DNA of 64,000 nt from Dicaeum eximium (GCA_013396995.1 VWZP01006690.1:1818866-1882865), one strand, 5' to 3'. Numbered from the stretch's first letter, positions 1-13,665 are shown. Numbers and translations: made by a program. Notes: generated by a model from the sequence alone, not told the origin.

Positions 1-3000
1 TAATTGCCCTTACTGGTGAGAAAAGTCGCACTTTATTACTTCCTTGAATTTATCTAGCTTAGGTTGTGAGCAGTTTACAGTTAAAGCTTTCTCTGTTAAA
101 GGGTTCATTAGTACCTCAGCCCTTTTTGTCCTGAACACACTGAGAACCATCCCCTCTGAATTTACATTTTGATAAACTAAGCAGATAAAGGTTTTTAAGT
201 CCTTTGCTGAGAATTTTTCTCCAGTCTAAGCCAGTGTTTGCAGCATACTCAGGAAAGAGACTGAAGAATTTAAGTATAATTTTAAGACTGTACACACACT
301 TTCAGTGTAAGGAGATAAAATCCCCTCCAGTTCTGCTCTGTTTCTCTTGCTGTACATCCCATAATCGCATTAGCCCTTTATCTCCAGTCTTTGCAGAGTT
401 GCTTACCTGCTGTGACCTCAGCATCCTGTGCAGTGTCAGAGTTTGGTGCAGTCCCAGCTCCAGCCTGGCATTCCCAGCCGTGCTGCATTCCTGACTCCTG
501 ATGTGCGCGGTGCACGTCCTGGTTTGGTGCAGAGCAGCACATCCCACAGGGACAGGCCCTGCCTGCCCAGGGATCCCAGCACAGCCCAGGCCTGCTCTGC
601 CCTCGGTGTCTGTGGCTTGGCTGAGCTCCAGGATGTAATGGGGAATTTTCATGTTTGTTCCTAGGCTGAGATGTTGACCAGTGTTGGGGCTGTCAGTCTC
701 TGAGGGTGTGTGTGTTTAGACTGATCATGTTTATTCTCCTGTAGCCTCTTCTAGCTCTACCACCAGCTTTACTTTACCTGTTGTTCACAGTATTGAGGCT
801 GTATAATCCTTATTTGTTGTTCAGAGTGGTTATCCAGCGGTGAGTCAACAAAAGCTTTACCAACCTACTCATGCTGCCCCAGCTGTCTTTCCTGGCTGTT
901 TGTGCACCACGTGTCCTTGGAGAAGGAGCACTTGGCTTTCCTCCAGGTTTCTGGAATGTTACTGCACCATGGGTGTTGACAGCCCAAATCTTTGTAGGGC
1001 TCATGGGTGCAAATAGGCTCAGTGGTCTGACTTGTGTTCAACCCCAGGAAGTGACATTTAATATCTCCTTTCTCTTTTGTCTAATGCAAATACACTATTT
1101 CTCCTCATTTCCTGAATAACTTAAAAATAGCATTTCCTATGTCACAATTAAAAAAATTTAACTGTGAACATCAAGTCTGACCTATACAGTTACTGATCAG
1201 CAGGGGTTTAGTTACAACAGCCTTCTTGAAGAAACATGAATTTTCAGCCTTCTAATGAATTCCTTTTAAAGAACTGTCTATTTTTGGTCCTGTTTTTTTT
1301 TCCCCTGTACATTTTCTCTTCCAATTAGTTCAGTAAAATTTTCTTCAGTTATGTGAAATTATTCCTTTTAAAACTCTGGAGATTACTTTTTGATTGGGGT
1401 TGCTGCTTTGTTTGTCTGTACAAAATGAGAACTGCTCTTTCAGGTTCCTACCCTATGGCCCAACACATGATTCTGGGTGCACAAGGTGAGCACCACCTGC
1501 CCTCAATTCCCCTCCAGCCAGCAGAAACTCCAGTGATGGTTTTTCTGCTTCCCTGTTTAAGACTCCCATATGTCTGCTATGCTGAAATCCCAAATGACAT
1601 TACGAAAATAACTTTGTGTGCTGTGATTTTCGGTGCTCCGTGCGAGGCCCCAGTGACAGGAGTCCCCTCTGGTGGGCTGTGCTGTTGGTGTGTTGATCCC
1701 ATCTGCTCTCACAGGCTGGAGCCATCAATGAACTGTGTGTGAGTAACTGTGCCCTCCTGTGCCGTGCCACCCTCCCCTTCCTTCCCACCACCCACTCCTC
1801 CACCCTAAAGCACCACTGAACGAGTCACCAGGGCTGGAGAGGTTTATGGCCAGCCACACTTCACACTTCTGGAGGAGTTTTCAGTGTGTTTGTTTTGCTG
1901 ATGCAGGAGGTTCTCTGCCCCGCCGTGCCCTCGCACCACCCTTGTCTGGGGCAGATGGGGGCTGAGAGGGGCAGAGCTGCTCCCTGGGCAGGGGCTGAGA
2001 GGTTCTGGCCCCTCAGACACAGCCCCCAGCCTGAGCCCCACCTGCCCAGCTCACAGCCACAGGACCAGCCTGGCTCTCCTCGTTCTCAGCGTGGCATTTC
2101 ACTCACACCAGGGACAGGCTGCGTGTGCTGTGCTGCAGAATGCTGTGGTACCCCAGGAGGAGACCTCCTGTACCCCATCCACTGCTGGGAGGCACCTGTG
2201 CCTTTCTGGCAGAGGCTTTGCCCAGCCCATGGTTGGCAGTTCCAGTGCTGAGGGTCCTCTGGCTCCCTGGGCAATCTCTTCTGCCACGAGCAAGCCCCGA
2301 GCCCTTTCTGGTGCCCACCTGACTTGGATTTCAGCATGGACCTCTACTTCTCCTCCCATCTCCACAGCAGGCAAACCATGCCCTTCTTCTTGTAGGAACT
2401 GTGTTCAAAGACTCTTCTCCTTGCTCTTTCAGAAACATCTTAGCAATGTTAGTTTGTATGGATTTTGTAGGACTGAAGTGTTTTGTGTTTTTACTGCTTC
2501 TCTAGGTCAACAGCAGTTTTTCTATTGTACCAGGAATGGGCCACTGTTTTAAATGTTTCACATGTAGGTACAGTCTCAGAGCTTCAGTTCAAAAATAGCT
2601 GATGTCTGCCTCAACCTGTTAGTGAAAAGTGCTATTATTGAAGTAGTGAAGGTTTCAGCACATTGTGTTCTTTAATTACTCGGAGTATATTTGAGTTGTT
2701 GGAAACAGCTTTTAGTGCTGGACGGTGATGGTATCACTGTCTTAATTCTGATGCAAGGCAACACTGGAAGGACAAATTAGTAATGCCTTTCATTTCAGTT
2801 TATTTCACGGTGAATTTGATAGGTTGCTCTTTATTAGCTGGAATTGCTTTTTGTGGCAGCATTCTGTGACCAGGCCTGTGGCTCAGGGACTCCAGTGGCT
2901 CTGGTTTGCACAGTGTGAGTTTTGAGATCCTCCTTATGTTTATCAAGTGATTCTTTTCTGCCTATTTATTCAGTTAAATCTGAATGTGAGAGAGGTGTTA

Positions 3001-3587
3001 GTCTGTTCACTGTCTCGGTGGGGTGTAGGCATCTTCTTGTGAAATGAAAGCCGATTGTTTGTCCTGAATTCTTCCCAAAAGCTGGGATTTCAGGAACTTG
3101 GATGAAATGGTTATGCCAGTTTGGATTCACCAAGATAGACTGCTCCTCTGTGCTCAACACTAAGCTGTGATGATTAGTGAAGGTTTTAAGCATAGGGACC
3201 AGCTGCCTGTCTTGCAGATTATTATGATTTCCAACATAAACATTTAATTTGAGGAATTAAATTATTTTCTTCCCTAAGCTTTGGGGAGCTGTGAGGTTAG
3301 GCTTTAGTGAAAATGTTTTCCATAGGATGGGATGTCTCTTTCCTGTAATTTTCTTTAGGTTTTGTAAGATAATAACAACATTTAAGATGGCATTTCCTTT
3401 CTATAAGTGAGCATTAGCCCAAAAATAAAGTCAAATGTATGTGGCATTCAAAAGCTTCACTTGATGTCTGCAAAATTTTCTGTGTACCTGTGTACAAATG
3501 TGGACATGCAGACATGTTTTGTGAGTGGAACTTGCACCAAAGCTGCTTTATTGTGTTGGACTTGTGAGATGTGGGTAGAAAAATGAG

Positions 3588-4235
3588 ATCACAGAATTGT
3601 TAGGGTTGGAAGGAACCTGTGGAGATCATCTAGTTCACCCCCTCTCTGGCCAGATCCAGTCACCTTCAACATCAAGTATTTCTTCCTTGTGTTTTAGTTT
3701 ATGGCCATTGCTCCTTGTCCTGTTGCTGGGCACCACTGAAAAGTCTGGCACCATCCTCTTGGCAGCTGCCTTTGAGATAATTAAATCTAATGAGATCCCC
3801 TCTCAGTCTTCTCCAAACCAAATGGGCCCAGCTCCTGCAGTTTCATAAGAGATGCTGCAGACCCCTCACCATCTTTGTGGCCTCTGCTGGGCCCTCCCTG
3901 GTAGCTCCTTGTGGTTCTTGTCCTGAGGAGCCCAGACCTGGACACAGCACTGCAGATGTGCTCCCTAGGACTGAGCAGAGGGCAGGGTCACCTCCCTGAC
4001 CTGCTGGCCACACTCCTCCCACACATCCCAGGGTCCCACTGGCCCTCCTGGCCCACACTGCTGGCTCATGGTCAGCTTGTCACCCAGCAGCCCCCCGAGG
4101 TCCTTCTCTGCAGAGCTGCTCTCCAGTGGGTCAGCCCCAGCCTGGTCTGGTGCTTGGGGTTGTCCCTCCCCAGCTGCAGGACCCTGCCCTGGCCTTTGCT
4201 GAGCCTCAGGAGGCTGCAGACAGCCTGTCAGGTCT
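3588..4235 (-). mobile_element. CR1 LINE 3' fragment
   Basis: The + strand starts with the reverse complement of the CR1 3' end (AGAATTGTTAGGGTTGGAAG at 3593 onward, then GGAGATCATCTAGTTCACCC) and continues through blocks typical of the 3' part of avian CR1, such as GACACAGCACTGCAGATGTG. The element therefore lies on the minus strand and is 5'-truncated, as is usual for CR1. The open frames across it are interrupted, so it is a dead copy. The far border near 4235 is approximate. Confidence 0.85.
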
Positions 4236-7200
4236 GGCAGCACAGAGTTTGAAAGGTGCTTTTTGTCTGCCTGGCTTTGTTGTAATGAGTGGCTCTGAAG
4301 GCTGCAGAGATGATCTGGTGTTTGATAACACTTGCGTGGAGCCACTTCTCTTTTTTAACTGGTTGGGTGCAAGTGAGTCCTGCTTCCTTGTGCTTACTGG
4401 AGACAGTTCTCAACTTGGTATAAATAGTTGTGCTAGGGAAATGTCTTGGCTCTTTGGTGTGATGAGGTTTTGTTTTTCTCAGATTCATACTTCGCTCCTC
4501 TCTAGAACAAACACAAAATTTGCTTGCTGTAGTGAATATAAACCCCTGGCTGTCAAGCATGGAGGCAGAGGAGTTGCTGAGGTAGTAATTCCAGATAACA
4601 TCTCTGGAAAGCAGGAAGCAAAGGCAAATTCATTTGCCTGGAGTGAAATTTTTAAAAAGCCCATAATTACATTTTTAATAGCAACATGTACCAGCTGTTA
4701 ATGCTTCCATTTCCACCAGCCTGTAGGATGATCCACTGTCACCAATTGATGGTGATGTTACAGCATCAGTGTGAGAGCTTTATCCCCTGTGTGTCACCTC
4801 CTTGGCTCATGTTCCATCCCAGGATAAGTCAGCTCTCACAGACACTCCCTGGTGGGGCTGTCACTGACCTGCAGTGGCTCTGGTGCCCTCCCTGTCACTC
4901 TCTTGCTGTTCCACCTGCAGCTGTGGGATGTTCCCAGAGAGCAGAGGGCTCCTGCAGTGCTGGCTGTTGGTGTCCCTGTGCAGGCAGGGTCACACCAGCT
5001 TCCCTTCCAGCTGGGGTGTGAGGGATGGGGCAGCTGGGGAGCCTGTGGCAGCAGATCCAGGGCTGTGCATTAGAGCACTGCACCCACTCTTCTGCTTCCC
5101 CAGTGCATTTGGGATTGTCACCTGATGGAGACTGGGTTGTGCTCCAGGCTTTTGCATTTATCTGGGACTTGGCCTGAAGCCTGTGTACCTGCAAGGGCAA
5201 GGCAAGGAGGTGGCTCAGAGAGCAGTGACGGATGAATGACTGCACTCTTGGTTTTTTAAAAGATTTTGTTTTGCAAAAGCAGCATATTTAATGCAAGTGA
5301 AAAAGCGTGCAGTGCTTGTGGGTTTCCTGCAGTTTGCCAGCACTTGGCTCTGAAGGGGAAAATGCTGCATTGCAGAGAGGCCTTCAGGGTGTCCTTCAGG
5401 CTGGATCCTGACCCTGTGGGTGATGGTGGCTCTGGAGAGTTGATGCTGTGCTTCCCCCAGGGCCACTGACACACAGCACCCCTGGGTCCCTGGGACACCC
5501 TGCCTTGCTCTGCTTTACTCGTGCATCGTGGTGTGATCTCAGGTTTTGCCTCCAGTGTCTGTAGCTCAGCAGAGCTGAACACCTGAGGGCTCTGGCTGGG
5601 CTCCCAGGTGGGGATGGTCCCATTCTGCTGTTGCATTCCAGCTGCTGGCTGTGCTGGAGATGTTCTGTCAGCTGCATCTTCCTGCAGGGAGAGCCCAGCT
5701 GTGTCCCTGCTGCACCCAGGAGCTGGCTCTGAGCTATTTGTGTCCATGGAGGGATCATCTTTTCATGCTCCTTCCTTTCCTCTGATTTCCTGCCAGATCA
5801 CTGTTTGGTGCAGAGCATTAATGCCACCTCTCCTGGCTTCTCTGTGGTGCTGCACCTCTGGTGGAGTGGAACAATATGGGTTGGAAATTACCTGATAATT
5901 CTAAATTGTCTGAGAGCTGAATCTGAGCTGAGAGAACAAACTTCTCTGGCCTCTCTGGCTTTTCTGTGAACCACCAGCAAAACAGTTTCTGCTGACTGCA
6001 ACCAACTGCTCTGGGGGTGCTGGGAAGCCAAATCTCAGCTTTCTGATTGCCTTCAGAACACTGGGTGACTTGGGTGCTTTGGACAGCACACATCCTTCCT
6101 GATGTGCCCCCTTTCTGAAGCTTTGTTGCAGGGTTAAGTGTCTGAAACAGGTGGATTATCTGGGGCAAGAAGGAGAGGCAGCAGAATTCCAGATCTTTCT
6201 TGAGAGAGGTTTGGAAAGGAATAGAACATGGATAATCTTTTCCTAAGGGTTCTCCACCCCCCAGCTGGCTCGAGAAACTCACTTTGCAGCGGTGCATGCA
6301 GAGAGTCAGGCTGCTGTGGTCATTATTGCAGCTTCCCAGAATGTTCCCTGAAGGATACAAACTGTACTAGGTGAGAGCAGGGCTGGTGCTCCATCAGCAG
6401 TGCCTGCTCCAGGATGGGGGCTCTGGTGCTCAGGGAGCACAGGATGGGCCTGCCCTGGGCTCTGCTGTCCAGGTGCACACAGTAGGTGGGATTGTGACAG
6501 GATCCAGGCTGGTGTTTGCAGGAACTGTCTGCTCTGTCTTTGCCTGAGCCCACAGAGGCATCCTTGGAAAGCTCTCTGCTGTTCCTCCCTCAGGGGGTGT
6601 GCTGTGCTGCTTGGGCTTGGGTTAGCTGCTGGAAGCAGATATGGACCCATAACCATCCCAAACACCGAGACCCAGAGGAGAACAGGATGGTCCATGCACT
6701 GAGCTGGGAGAGAAGGGCAGCTCCTGGGAAGTTTCCTGTGCAACAGCTCAGGGACCAGGGAATCCTGGAGCAGAGACCTTGGATATTAACTCTGGGATTC
6801 TTCAGTGCCTGAGTCTCTTTTCACTTGTCTGTCCCAGTCCCAAGTGTGACAGGGGGGAGAGAAGCCCTGCTGCTGCCAGCCAGCTCTGTGAGGTCACTGC
6901 TGGCTTTGCTGGTTGGTTTGCACAGGGACTGCATGGGAGGGCCTTTGGGATTAGTAACTCACAGGGGTTCATTATTCTGTTGTATCTTGCTGTTAAAAAC
7001 CCTCAGGTTTCTTGAGACAAATGCTGAGGTGTTAAATGAACTTTAAGAAGCCCATGGAAGTGCTCCATGGTGTCACCCATGGCAGGCTTGGTGACCAGCA
7101 AGGCTCAGAATTCACTGAAAACTCTTGCTCCAAAACGTTTCCACATGACTTAGGTTTTGTCCCAAGAGGTTTAACTGGAGCCCTGGAATATGAATAGCAG

Positions 7201-7534
7201 CTGTGAGAAGGAAGAACTAGAACATTCCTTATTTAGGTAATTTCCTAATAACCTCCCAGTTCTCTAAAAATACTGCAGGATAAAATGCCCCACCATACCA
7301 GACTGGCGCTGAGCAGGGAAATGGGAGTTGCTGGATAATCTAAAACTCACTCTATTGTGTCTCTCTCTGACTCTAACATCAGGGAAGCATTTCTATTTTT
7401 AGCTTGAATTTGAAGTTGTTGAAGTGTCTTATGGGTATGTAGATATTCATTATTTTGAATTGAAAGTGAACTCCAGTATCTCAAATAGCAGTGGAAACCT
7501 CCACATTCCTCTAGATCAACACTAAATATGTATG

Positions 7535-7585
7535 TGTGTATATATATATTATATGTTTATAATATAATATTATAATATATGTGGG
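7535..7585. repeat. AT-rich simple repeat (TA/TGTA)
   Basis: A run of alternating TATG, TATA and ATAATATT words in the CARHSP1 intron. It looks like a degenerate microsatellite with no other function visible. Confidence 0.7.
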
Positions 7586-10500
7586 GTGAAAGTAAAAAAT
7601 ACAGATCTAAAATCAGAGTTAATTAATATGTTATCTTATAATTTAAGTAACATCAAAAAAGTCCATGTTTAACTTCCTTTACCAAATTTTCCAGATAACT
7701 TACATTGTTTACAGAATATCTGTTGTAGGCTGAGTCTGTTCCAAGAACTCTGTTTACTCTCTCTGATCTTTTCCAGTTAATTTCCTGCCCAGTGCTTGAT
7801 GCAGTTTTCTCCTGCTGGAGGATCTTCCCCAGCTCTGTGTAGGGCTCTGCCTCCAGTGCCACCATCTCCTCCATCCTTCGGCTCTTCCTGGATGCCACCA
7901 GAAGTGCTGCACAGTCTGGGTGTTGTTTGTTTCTGCTTCCAAGCATCACACACAGTGATAGCAGGGCTGGAGTAAGTCTGTGTCTGTCCCAGAAGCAGCT
8001 TTTGGTGGCAAACACTGCCCAGGTGACACTGTTCACTCACAGCACCTTTGTCCTCCTCTTGCTTTTTGTGGGCACTGGGGGCAGTGAGCTGATGATCTCA
8101 TATTTGTTAGGCACCAAGAAAAACCAGTGGTCACAAATCTGCAGGAGACAAAAGGAGATCTGATCTGTGGGAGGAAAGTCTAAAGGCCAAAAGCAGAAAA
8201 TTAAATTGGAGATGTTTGTGTGACCACAACCTTTATACACAGCTGTGCAAAGGACAGGCCTGGCCCTGGTGGGGTAGGGTCACCTCAACAAGTGAGGAAG
8301 ATAACAAAGGAGGGATCAGATGAAGCTGTCCTGGGGTTGAATGAGGTTTTATCACAAGCTCCAGTCACTTGTAGTGTCAGCTTGGATAAGCAATGAAACC
8401 AAGGAAGGACCTGATGCTGTCAGCACAATGCTCAGCCCTGCAAGAAATGCTCTCTAGCAGAGGAAAGTGCACCTGCCTGCTCTGGGCAGTGCTCAGGGCT
8501 CTGCAGATTCTGGGATAATCCCTTCTGTTCAGTAGAAGGAACATGAGTATTTAACCTCATGATTCAGCATAAGAAATGTGGGTCAACAAATATTTTGTTT
8601 TATTTTCTTTTTCCTTGGCAGACCAGGGGCTATATGGGCAGTGCCCCAAACTGTCACCTGCCAGGGGCTGAGGCATGTGGTGGCTTTCAGTGACAGCTGA
8701 GTGTGTCCTGCAGTCTGGGCCTTTGCTTCTCCTCTTCCTGCCTGCAGCATGTGCTACATCAGGCATGTTCTGTGTGTGTGTATTGATTCACTTGGTCTTA
8801 TTTCTTAGAAAACCAGAACCACTTTGTTACCAGTGTACCTGCAGCACACACCTTACCAGAACCTGTGCAGGTACATACTCATATTTCCATTTTAAACAAA
8901 ACATGCCCCAACAATACCCATCTTTTTTAATGCTCAAGCTGTACTTCTTCCTCACTTGATTTTGAATATTCAAGTGATACCTATTTTTCCTCCATTTTTC
9001 AGGAGCTTAAAGCTTTTTTGTATTGGTGCTTCAGGAGGCTGCGAATCCACCTTCCTTTTGCATTAACCATATTTACCTACCTTTGCAGATTTCAAATGTT
9101 TATTTTACTAACCTTGGCTTATCCTGTTTTACAGGAGGTTTAAAAAAAACATGTAAGGTTCCTGTTTGTTAAAAAAAAGATGTTTCAGCCAGACCTGTGA
9201 TCCCTTCCTGGGCAGGGCATCCGTTTGCTTTGGTGGCTGTGCAGTGCTGACGTGTTCCTGTCCCTGCAGAGCCCTGGGGCTCCTCAGTGGGTGGCTGCAG
9301 CACCTAGGGGAGATGCTGCTTCAGTTTTAGTGGCATTAGCTTGACAGCATTATTTTTTAGATTTTTAGATTTTTAGAAATGGATTATTTTTTTCTTTTGC
9401 AACAAAGGATCAAGGTTCCTTGAGATTCAGGAAGTTGAAGTAAGAAAGGTGATGTCTTTTTTTTTTTTATATGCCATTCGTATTTTCACTTCTGGTTTGA
9501 CTCTTTCAACTTTTTCCTGGGTCTCTTCTTGGGGCTTTATGTGCCCTCATCAGGTCTCAGTACATTCTTGCTGCAAAACTGCTGTTTCAAAGTCAGGGTA
9601 AACTTCTGGGCCTTTGGTGGCAAATTCCTTTGGCACTAGGAAAGGTGAATTGGTTTCTGCTCGTGGAAGGACAGGAGGGGTTGGGTGTGCAATCCCTCCA
9701 TGCCTGAAAGGATCTTAAACCTGTAGAAATGGGGGAAGTGGTGCATAAATGGAGGCAGTAACTGGGGAGGACAGCCACAACAAAGGTCAGATGTGGGAGC
9801 TTGAGCAGAGCCTGTCCAGTGAGACACAGGGCTGGGCTGACAGCATGGCCTGGAGACTTTGGAAGTAAATAAAGGTCAGCTGGATCAGCCTGCGTGGGTT
9901 GGAAAGGGCTGTCAGGTCTGCTGAAGGAGCTTTATCTTGATTTTCTGTAAATATTTCTTCTGCCTTCAATTTACTCCCATTTTCCCAGGCACTGCTCTGA
10001 AGGGTTCAGCTTAGGACATGCCCTCCTGGGTCTGATTGCCACAGCCACAGGCAGCTCTGGAGTAGAGGTGTTTCCAGGGAAATATGTTTGAAGGACATGC
10101 ATTTCAAGCCACAGGCCTTGGGAATGCCTTTAACCCCTCACAGCAGGTTTTAGATCCATATTAAGATACAGGAGCATTTTCAATATCATGTTGATACAAT
10201 CAGTTAGCAAACAATGACTTTTCTTTTGAATTTCCCATGGGAGAAGTCTTGATTCAGGGGTCATTTTTAGCTTCCCTGGTACATGCCTGGTGACCCTGTC
10301 CTGTGTGGGTCTGGGCTGCTGCTGCTTCAGCACAGCCTGGCACAGCTGCCTGAGCTGCACTTGCAGTGCAGGAGTCAGACAGGAGCCTCAAAAGGGGAAG
10401 GGCTGGGGAGAGGCACTGCTGGAGGTGAGGCTGGAGAAGTTTTGCAGAACTGTGGGGAGAAGCAAACTTGGATGTGAGGTTAGAACTGGCAGTAGGGACT

Positions 10501-10690
10501 GGTGCATTTACCTCCTATCAGTCCTGCCAGCCTTTCCTGCAATAGAAAAGCCCTGAGAATTATCAAAATGAGGGTCACAAAATTAGAGTGGATATAAACA
10601 GCACTGCTAAAATCTGAGATCCCTGCTATTAACAGAAACATGGGGTAACATTCCTGGATGGGGTGAGCATGCTCCCAGTGTGCTCTCAGA

Positions 10691-10753
10691 GAAGGCAAAT
10701 ACCAAATTCAGTGGTGCAAAATACCAAATTCTGAAGGCAAATACCAAATTCAG
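10691..10753. repeat. Short tandem duplication with exact 21-mer copies
   Basis: The 21-mer beginning GAAGGCAAATACCAAATTC occurs at 10691-10711 and again, identical, at 10733-10753. A diverged third copy (GCAAAATACCAAATTCTG) lies between them. The period is about 21 bp. It is inside the CARHSP1 intron. Confidence 0.85.
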
Positions 10754-11989
10754 ACTCCTGACCTAGACCACTCTTTTCTTTCCTGGACCCAAATCTTACC
10801 TCCAGTGTAACAGGAGCTCACAAACAAGTCACACCCATTGGGCATCCAGTAGAATTTGTTATTAGTGTTGAACTGTCCACAAATACAGGTACTGCTGAGG
10901 AACTCTGAAAACCTTCAGTGAGAAATGTAGAGCTGAGGCTGTCAGGGCAGGGGAAGCTGAGCATGGGCTTGTGTAGGCACATTTAAAGAAAGGTGAAGTG
11001 GCATCTTCTGTACTGTCAGAGCCTCATGGCAATGCAGGAGGGAGGAATCTCTGCCAGTGCTCCCTGGCACAAGCTGGGATTTTTATTACAAAGCTCTGAT
11101 CTCAAACACAGGGGTGGAGGTGAGGAGGGCTGTTTGCAGTTCTCTGTTTCATCAGCACCTTGTTCTGAGCAGAAGGTGAAGCCCTTTTGGCACCTCCCAG
11201 TGATTCCATACGTGGACTCAGGTGCAGTGGCAAATGCACAGTGCAGGTCTCCAGCATGCCCTGGCATTGCTCTGGGGGAGGCCAGCTGGGAATCCTCTGG
11301 AAATCTCCCTGAGTGCTGGGTGAGTGTTTCTGCAGGCTGACACCTCAGGATAGCAAACGCTCTTTTCTCACAGCAAGTAATTTTGAAATATTTCATAGCA
11401 TATCTCACTTGGGCTCCTTTTTTATTTTGTACCAAAAATTATGATATGGTGGAGTAACCTATCAGTAAAATCTTGCCTTTACATGGTACAATTCTTATTA
11501 AGAAAAAAAATGCAAAAATAAAACCAAACTGAAACTTCAAAAGCTTAAGTGAGAAGGAGGGAAAAACCAACCAAAAAGAGATGAACTTACTTTAGTTTAA
11601 AAACAGTATCCCTAAAGTAAGTGGCAGCCAGTGGCAGCCCTGCCCTCTAGTGCTGTTGCAAGTGAGGTGCTGGTGCATGGTTCTCAGTCCAAGCCTGGGC
11701 TCACCTTTAAGGCAGATTAGAGTGGGGATTTTTGTGGGTTTTACTGGGTTTCATTTTGTACTTGTGGTTGGTTGATTTTTTAGGGCGATGGTGGTGTTTA
11801 TAGTATTTTCATAGGATTTTACTGCAAGACAACCAAAATCAGCTTCAGACTTTGACAGATGACAGGCTCTATAAATTCCCAGAAGTCCTTTGAGCATCTA
11901 AGACAACAATTATGATAAAAAATTCAGTAAGCTGCAAAAGAGAACGCGTGTTTATGTGATTCATGACTAACTGGAGCTTCCCTCCGCAG

Positions 11990-12152
11990 CATTGAGGGCG
12001 AGTACGTTCCCGTGGCAGGCGACGAGGTCACCTACAAGATGTGCACCATCCCTCCCAAGAACGAGAAGCTGCAGGCAGTGGAGGTGGTGATCACTCACCT
12101 GGCCCCTGGCACCAAGCATGAGACGTGGTCGGGGCACGTCATCAGCTCCTGA
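11990..12152 (+). CDS. CARHSP1: CARHSP1 terminal coding exon
   Basis: CARHSP1 (calcium-regulated heat-stable protein 1, CRHSP-24) is a small cytoplasmic phosphoprotein with a cold-shock domain that binds RNA, including TNF mRNA 3' ends. This exon supplies the last 53 residues. It is read after one leading base (c|ATT GAG GGC) and starts IEGEYVPV, continues with the last cold-shock strand DEVTYKM and PPKNEKLQAVEVVITHLAPG, and ends in the family signature WSGHVISS before TGA at 12150-12152. The preceding acceptor is cttccctccgcag (AG at 11988-11989). The phase means the previous exon must end in two bases of a codon, as expected for Asp in VSD-IEGEY. The rest of the gene (N-terminus and most of the cold-shock domain) is not in the window. 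The identification is firm from the almost invariant C-terminus; the close paralogue CSDC2 has a different tail. Confidence 0.93.
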
Positions 12153-13665
12153 GTGTCCCTGAACGTGGCTGCTGCCGGCGTGGGCTCTGCTCGGCACCTG
12201 GCTGCAGGACCTGGCTGAAGAATATTGTGTATGAGGAAATACTGCATTGTCAATAACGCAGAAGCAGGCCAAAATTACCATTTTTTACAGCTGGCCTGAT
12301 AAAAAAAAAAAAAAAAGGCAATTCAAATGCTAATGAAAAAAATCTAGCATAATGTGTTTACAAGAAATGTATTTAAAGAGACCTAGTTTGTGTGCTTGGT
12401 GGAGGAGGGGAGGTTTGGGTTTTCTTTTGTCTTGTGAACTGATTCCAGGAAATGCCCATGGGAAGGGGGGAGAGGTTTCAAGGAGAGCTCTTCTAGTGCA
12501 GATGGTCAAGCACAACTCTGGGTGTTGTGTGAGCCCTGTGCTCCCTTGGGCTGCTCCTCTGGGGCTGCAGTACCTTTATTGCTGATCACAGTGCCTGAAT
12601 GCCTTGGCCTGACAGACAGAGGTGTTCATTGCTGATTTGTTTTCCTCATGGAAGGAAGTTCACAAACAGAGCAGCTGCCACAGGGTGGAAAATCCCCATC
12701 AGGTGGTTATGCTCCAGTGCCCATCACCTGCACCACTGCAAATGGTGTGGCTGCACAGGTGTGGAAACCATGTTGTACTGCTAAAGCTGGGGTTGTTTGT
12801 GAATTTACTTAGGTGCCTTGATGGTTGATTAGCAACAGATTTTATAGGCCAGTATTAAAAAAAAAAAAAAATCCATCCCAAATTTAAATTTACTTCAAGG
12901 TAAGTGGTAGAAAAGTGTAGAGTAGTGGATACTTCATAGCCTGTGTGTGTGTATTCTGACAAGGCTCAGTGATCTGCCTTCTAGAGTGCCTAGAGCTGAG
13001 TGCCATGGTGTGCCCCTGGCAGACAGGACACCTGCACACACAGGTGTGTGCTGCCCAGGGCCTGTGTGTTCCATCCTGTGTGGGTTACTCAGCAGGCTCA
13101 GCTGTCTTGGTGAAGTAGATCCTGCATCTGTTTCCCTGGCAAACTCGCTTGGTAGGACGTGATAGGGCCACCCTTCCCCAGACTCTTCATGTAGTTGTAG
13201 TGCTACTAAATTGGTTTTGTTCCTATTTGCCTTCCACATATTTTTTTTTTCCCAAATGAAGCATTTTTCTCTGTTATGTTCCTAACAGTGGGTTTTTATT
13301 GACTTTGCAAATAAAAGAAAAAAAAAGTCACAACTCTTGTTAGTTGTATAACAGTGTAGCTTCAGTTGTGTATTTGGAGCTTCACCAAGAGGTGCTTGCT
13401 GTCAGGACCTGTCCTGAGCCTTTCACAGCAGCTGCTCTGTTCCCAGGTGTGATGTGGGGACAGCACAGGGTTGTGGGGTCAGGAACTGCTGTGCTGGCTT
13501 GTTTTCCCTTAGCTGTGCTGTGTTACACCATGGTGTCGTGGGGTTTGGGTTTGGTTTTGTATTTTATGACCCATAAGCCTTGGTAGTGGTGGGTTTATCA
13601 CTGTGCAGCTTGTTGGAATATCACCCCCTGCTTTCTTTACAATAAATGCAAATTTCAGTGCTTTA
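12153..13665 (+). other. CARHSP1: CARHSP1 3'UTR
   Basis: This is non-coding sequence downstream of the stop. It contains an A17 run at about 12300 that is not preceded by a polyadenylation signal, and possible AATAAA signals at 13310-13315 and 13641-13646. The second is followed by T-rich sequence and is my preferred end. The extent is inferred from the signals only; no transcript data were available. Confidence 0.55.
13641..13646 (+). terminator. CARHSP1: Probable polyadenylation signal of CARHSP1
   Basis: An AATAAA hexamer on the + strand, followed within 30 bp by GTGTTTCC (a GT-rich element). An upstream alternative AATAAA is at 13310-13315. Confidence 0.5.

Larger units (their letters stand above)
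1..11989 (+). other. CARHSP1: Last intron of CARHSP1 (partial, continues upstream)
   Basis: The only coding exon of CARHSP1 found here begins at 11990 behind a good acceptor, so everything before it on this strand is intron, at least 11.9 kb. I looked for the cold-shock domain exon that should precede it and did not find it, so it is probably before base 1. The stretch contains a CR1 fragment (3588-4235), GC-rich patches without coding signal (about 430-640, 1750-2400, 4700-5600), an AT-rich tract at 7535-7585 and a duplicated 21-mer near 10.7 kb. The open frames here are short, mutually overlapping and have no recognisable protein similarity. Confidence 0.75.

Noticed and set aside
2091..2552. 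153-residue + strand open frame in the CARHSP1 intron
   Set aside because: It overlaps several frames on both strands in a GC-rich patch, with no similarity to a known protein and no convincing splice sites.
12300..12318. A-rich run after the CARHSP1 stop, considered as a retroposed poly(A) tail
   Set aside because: The exon before it has proper intron borders, and there is no processed copy or target-site duplication. It is a simple A run in the 3'UTR.
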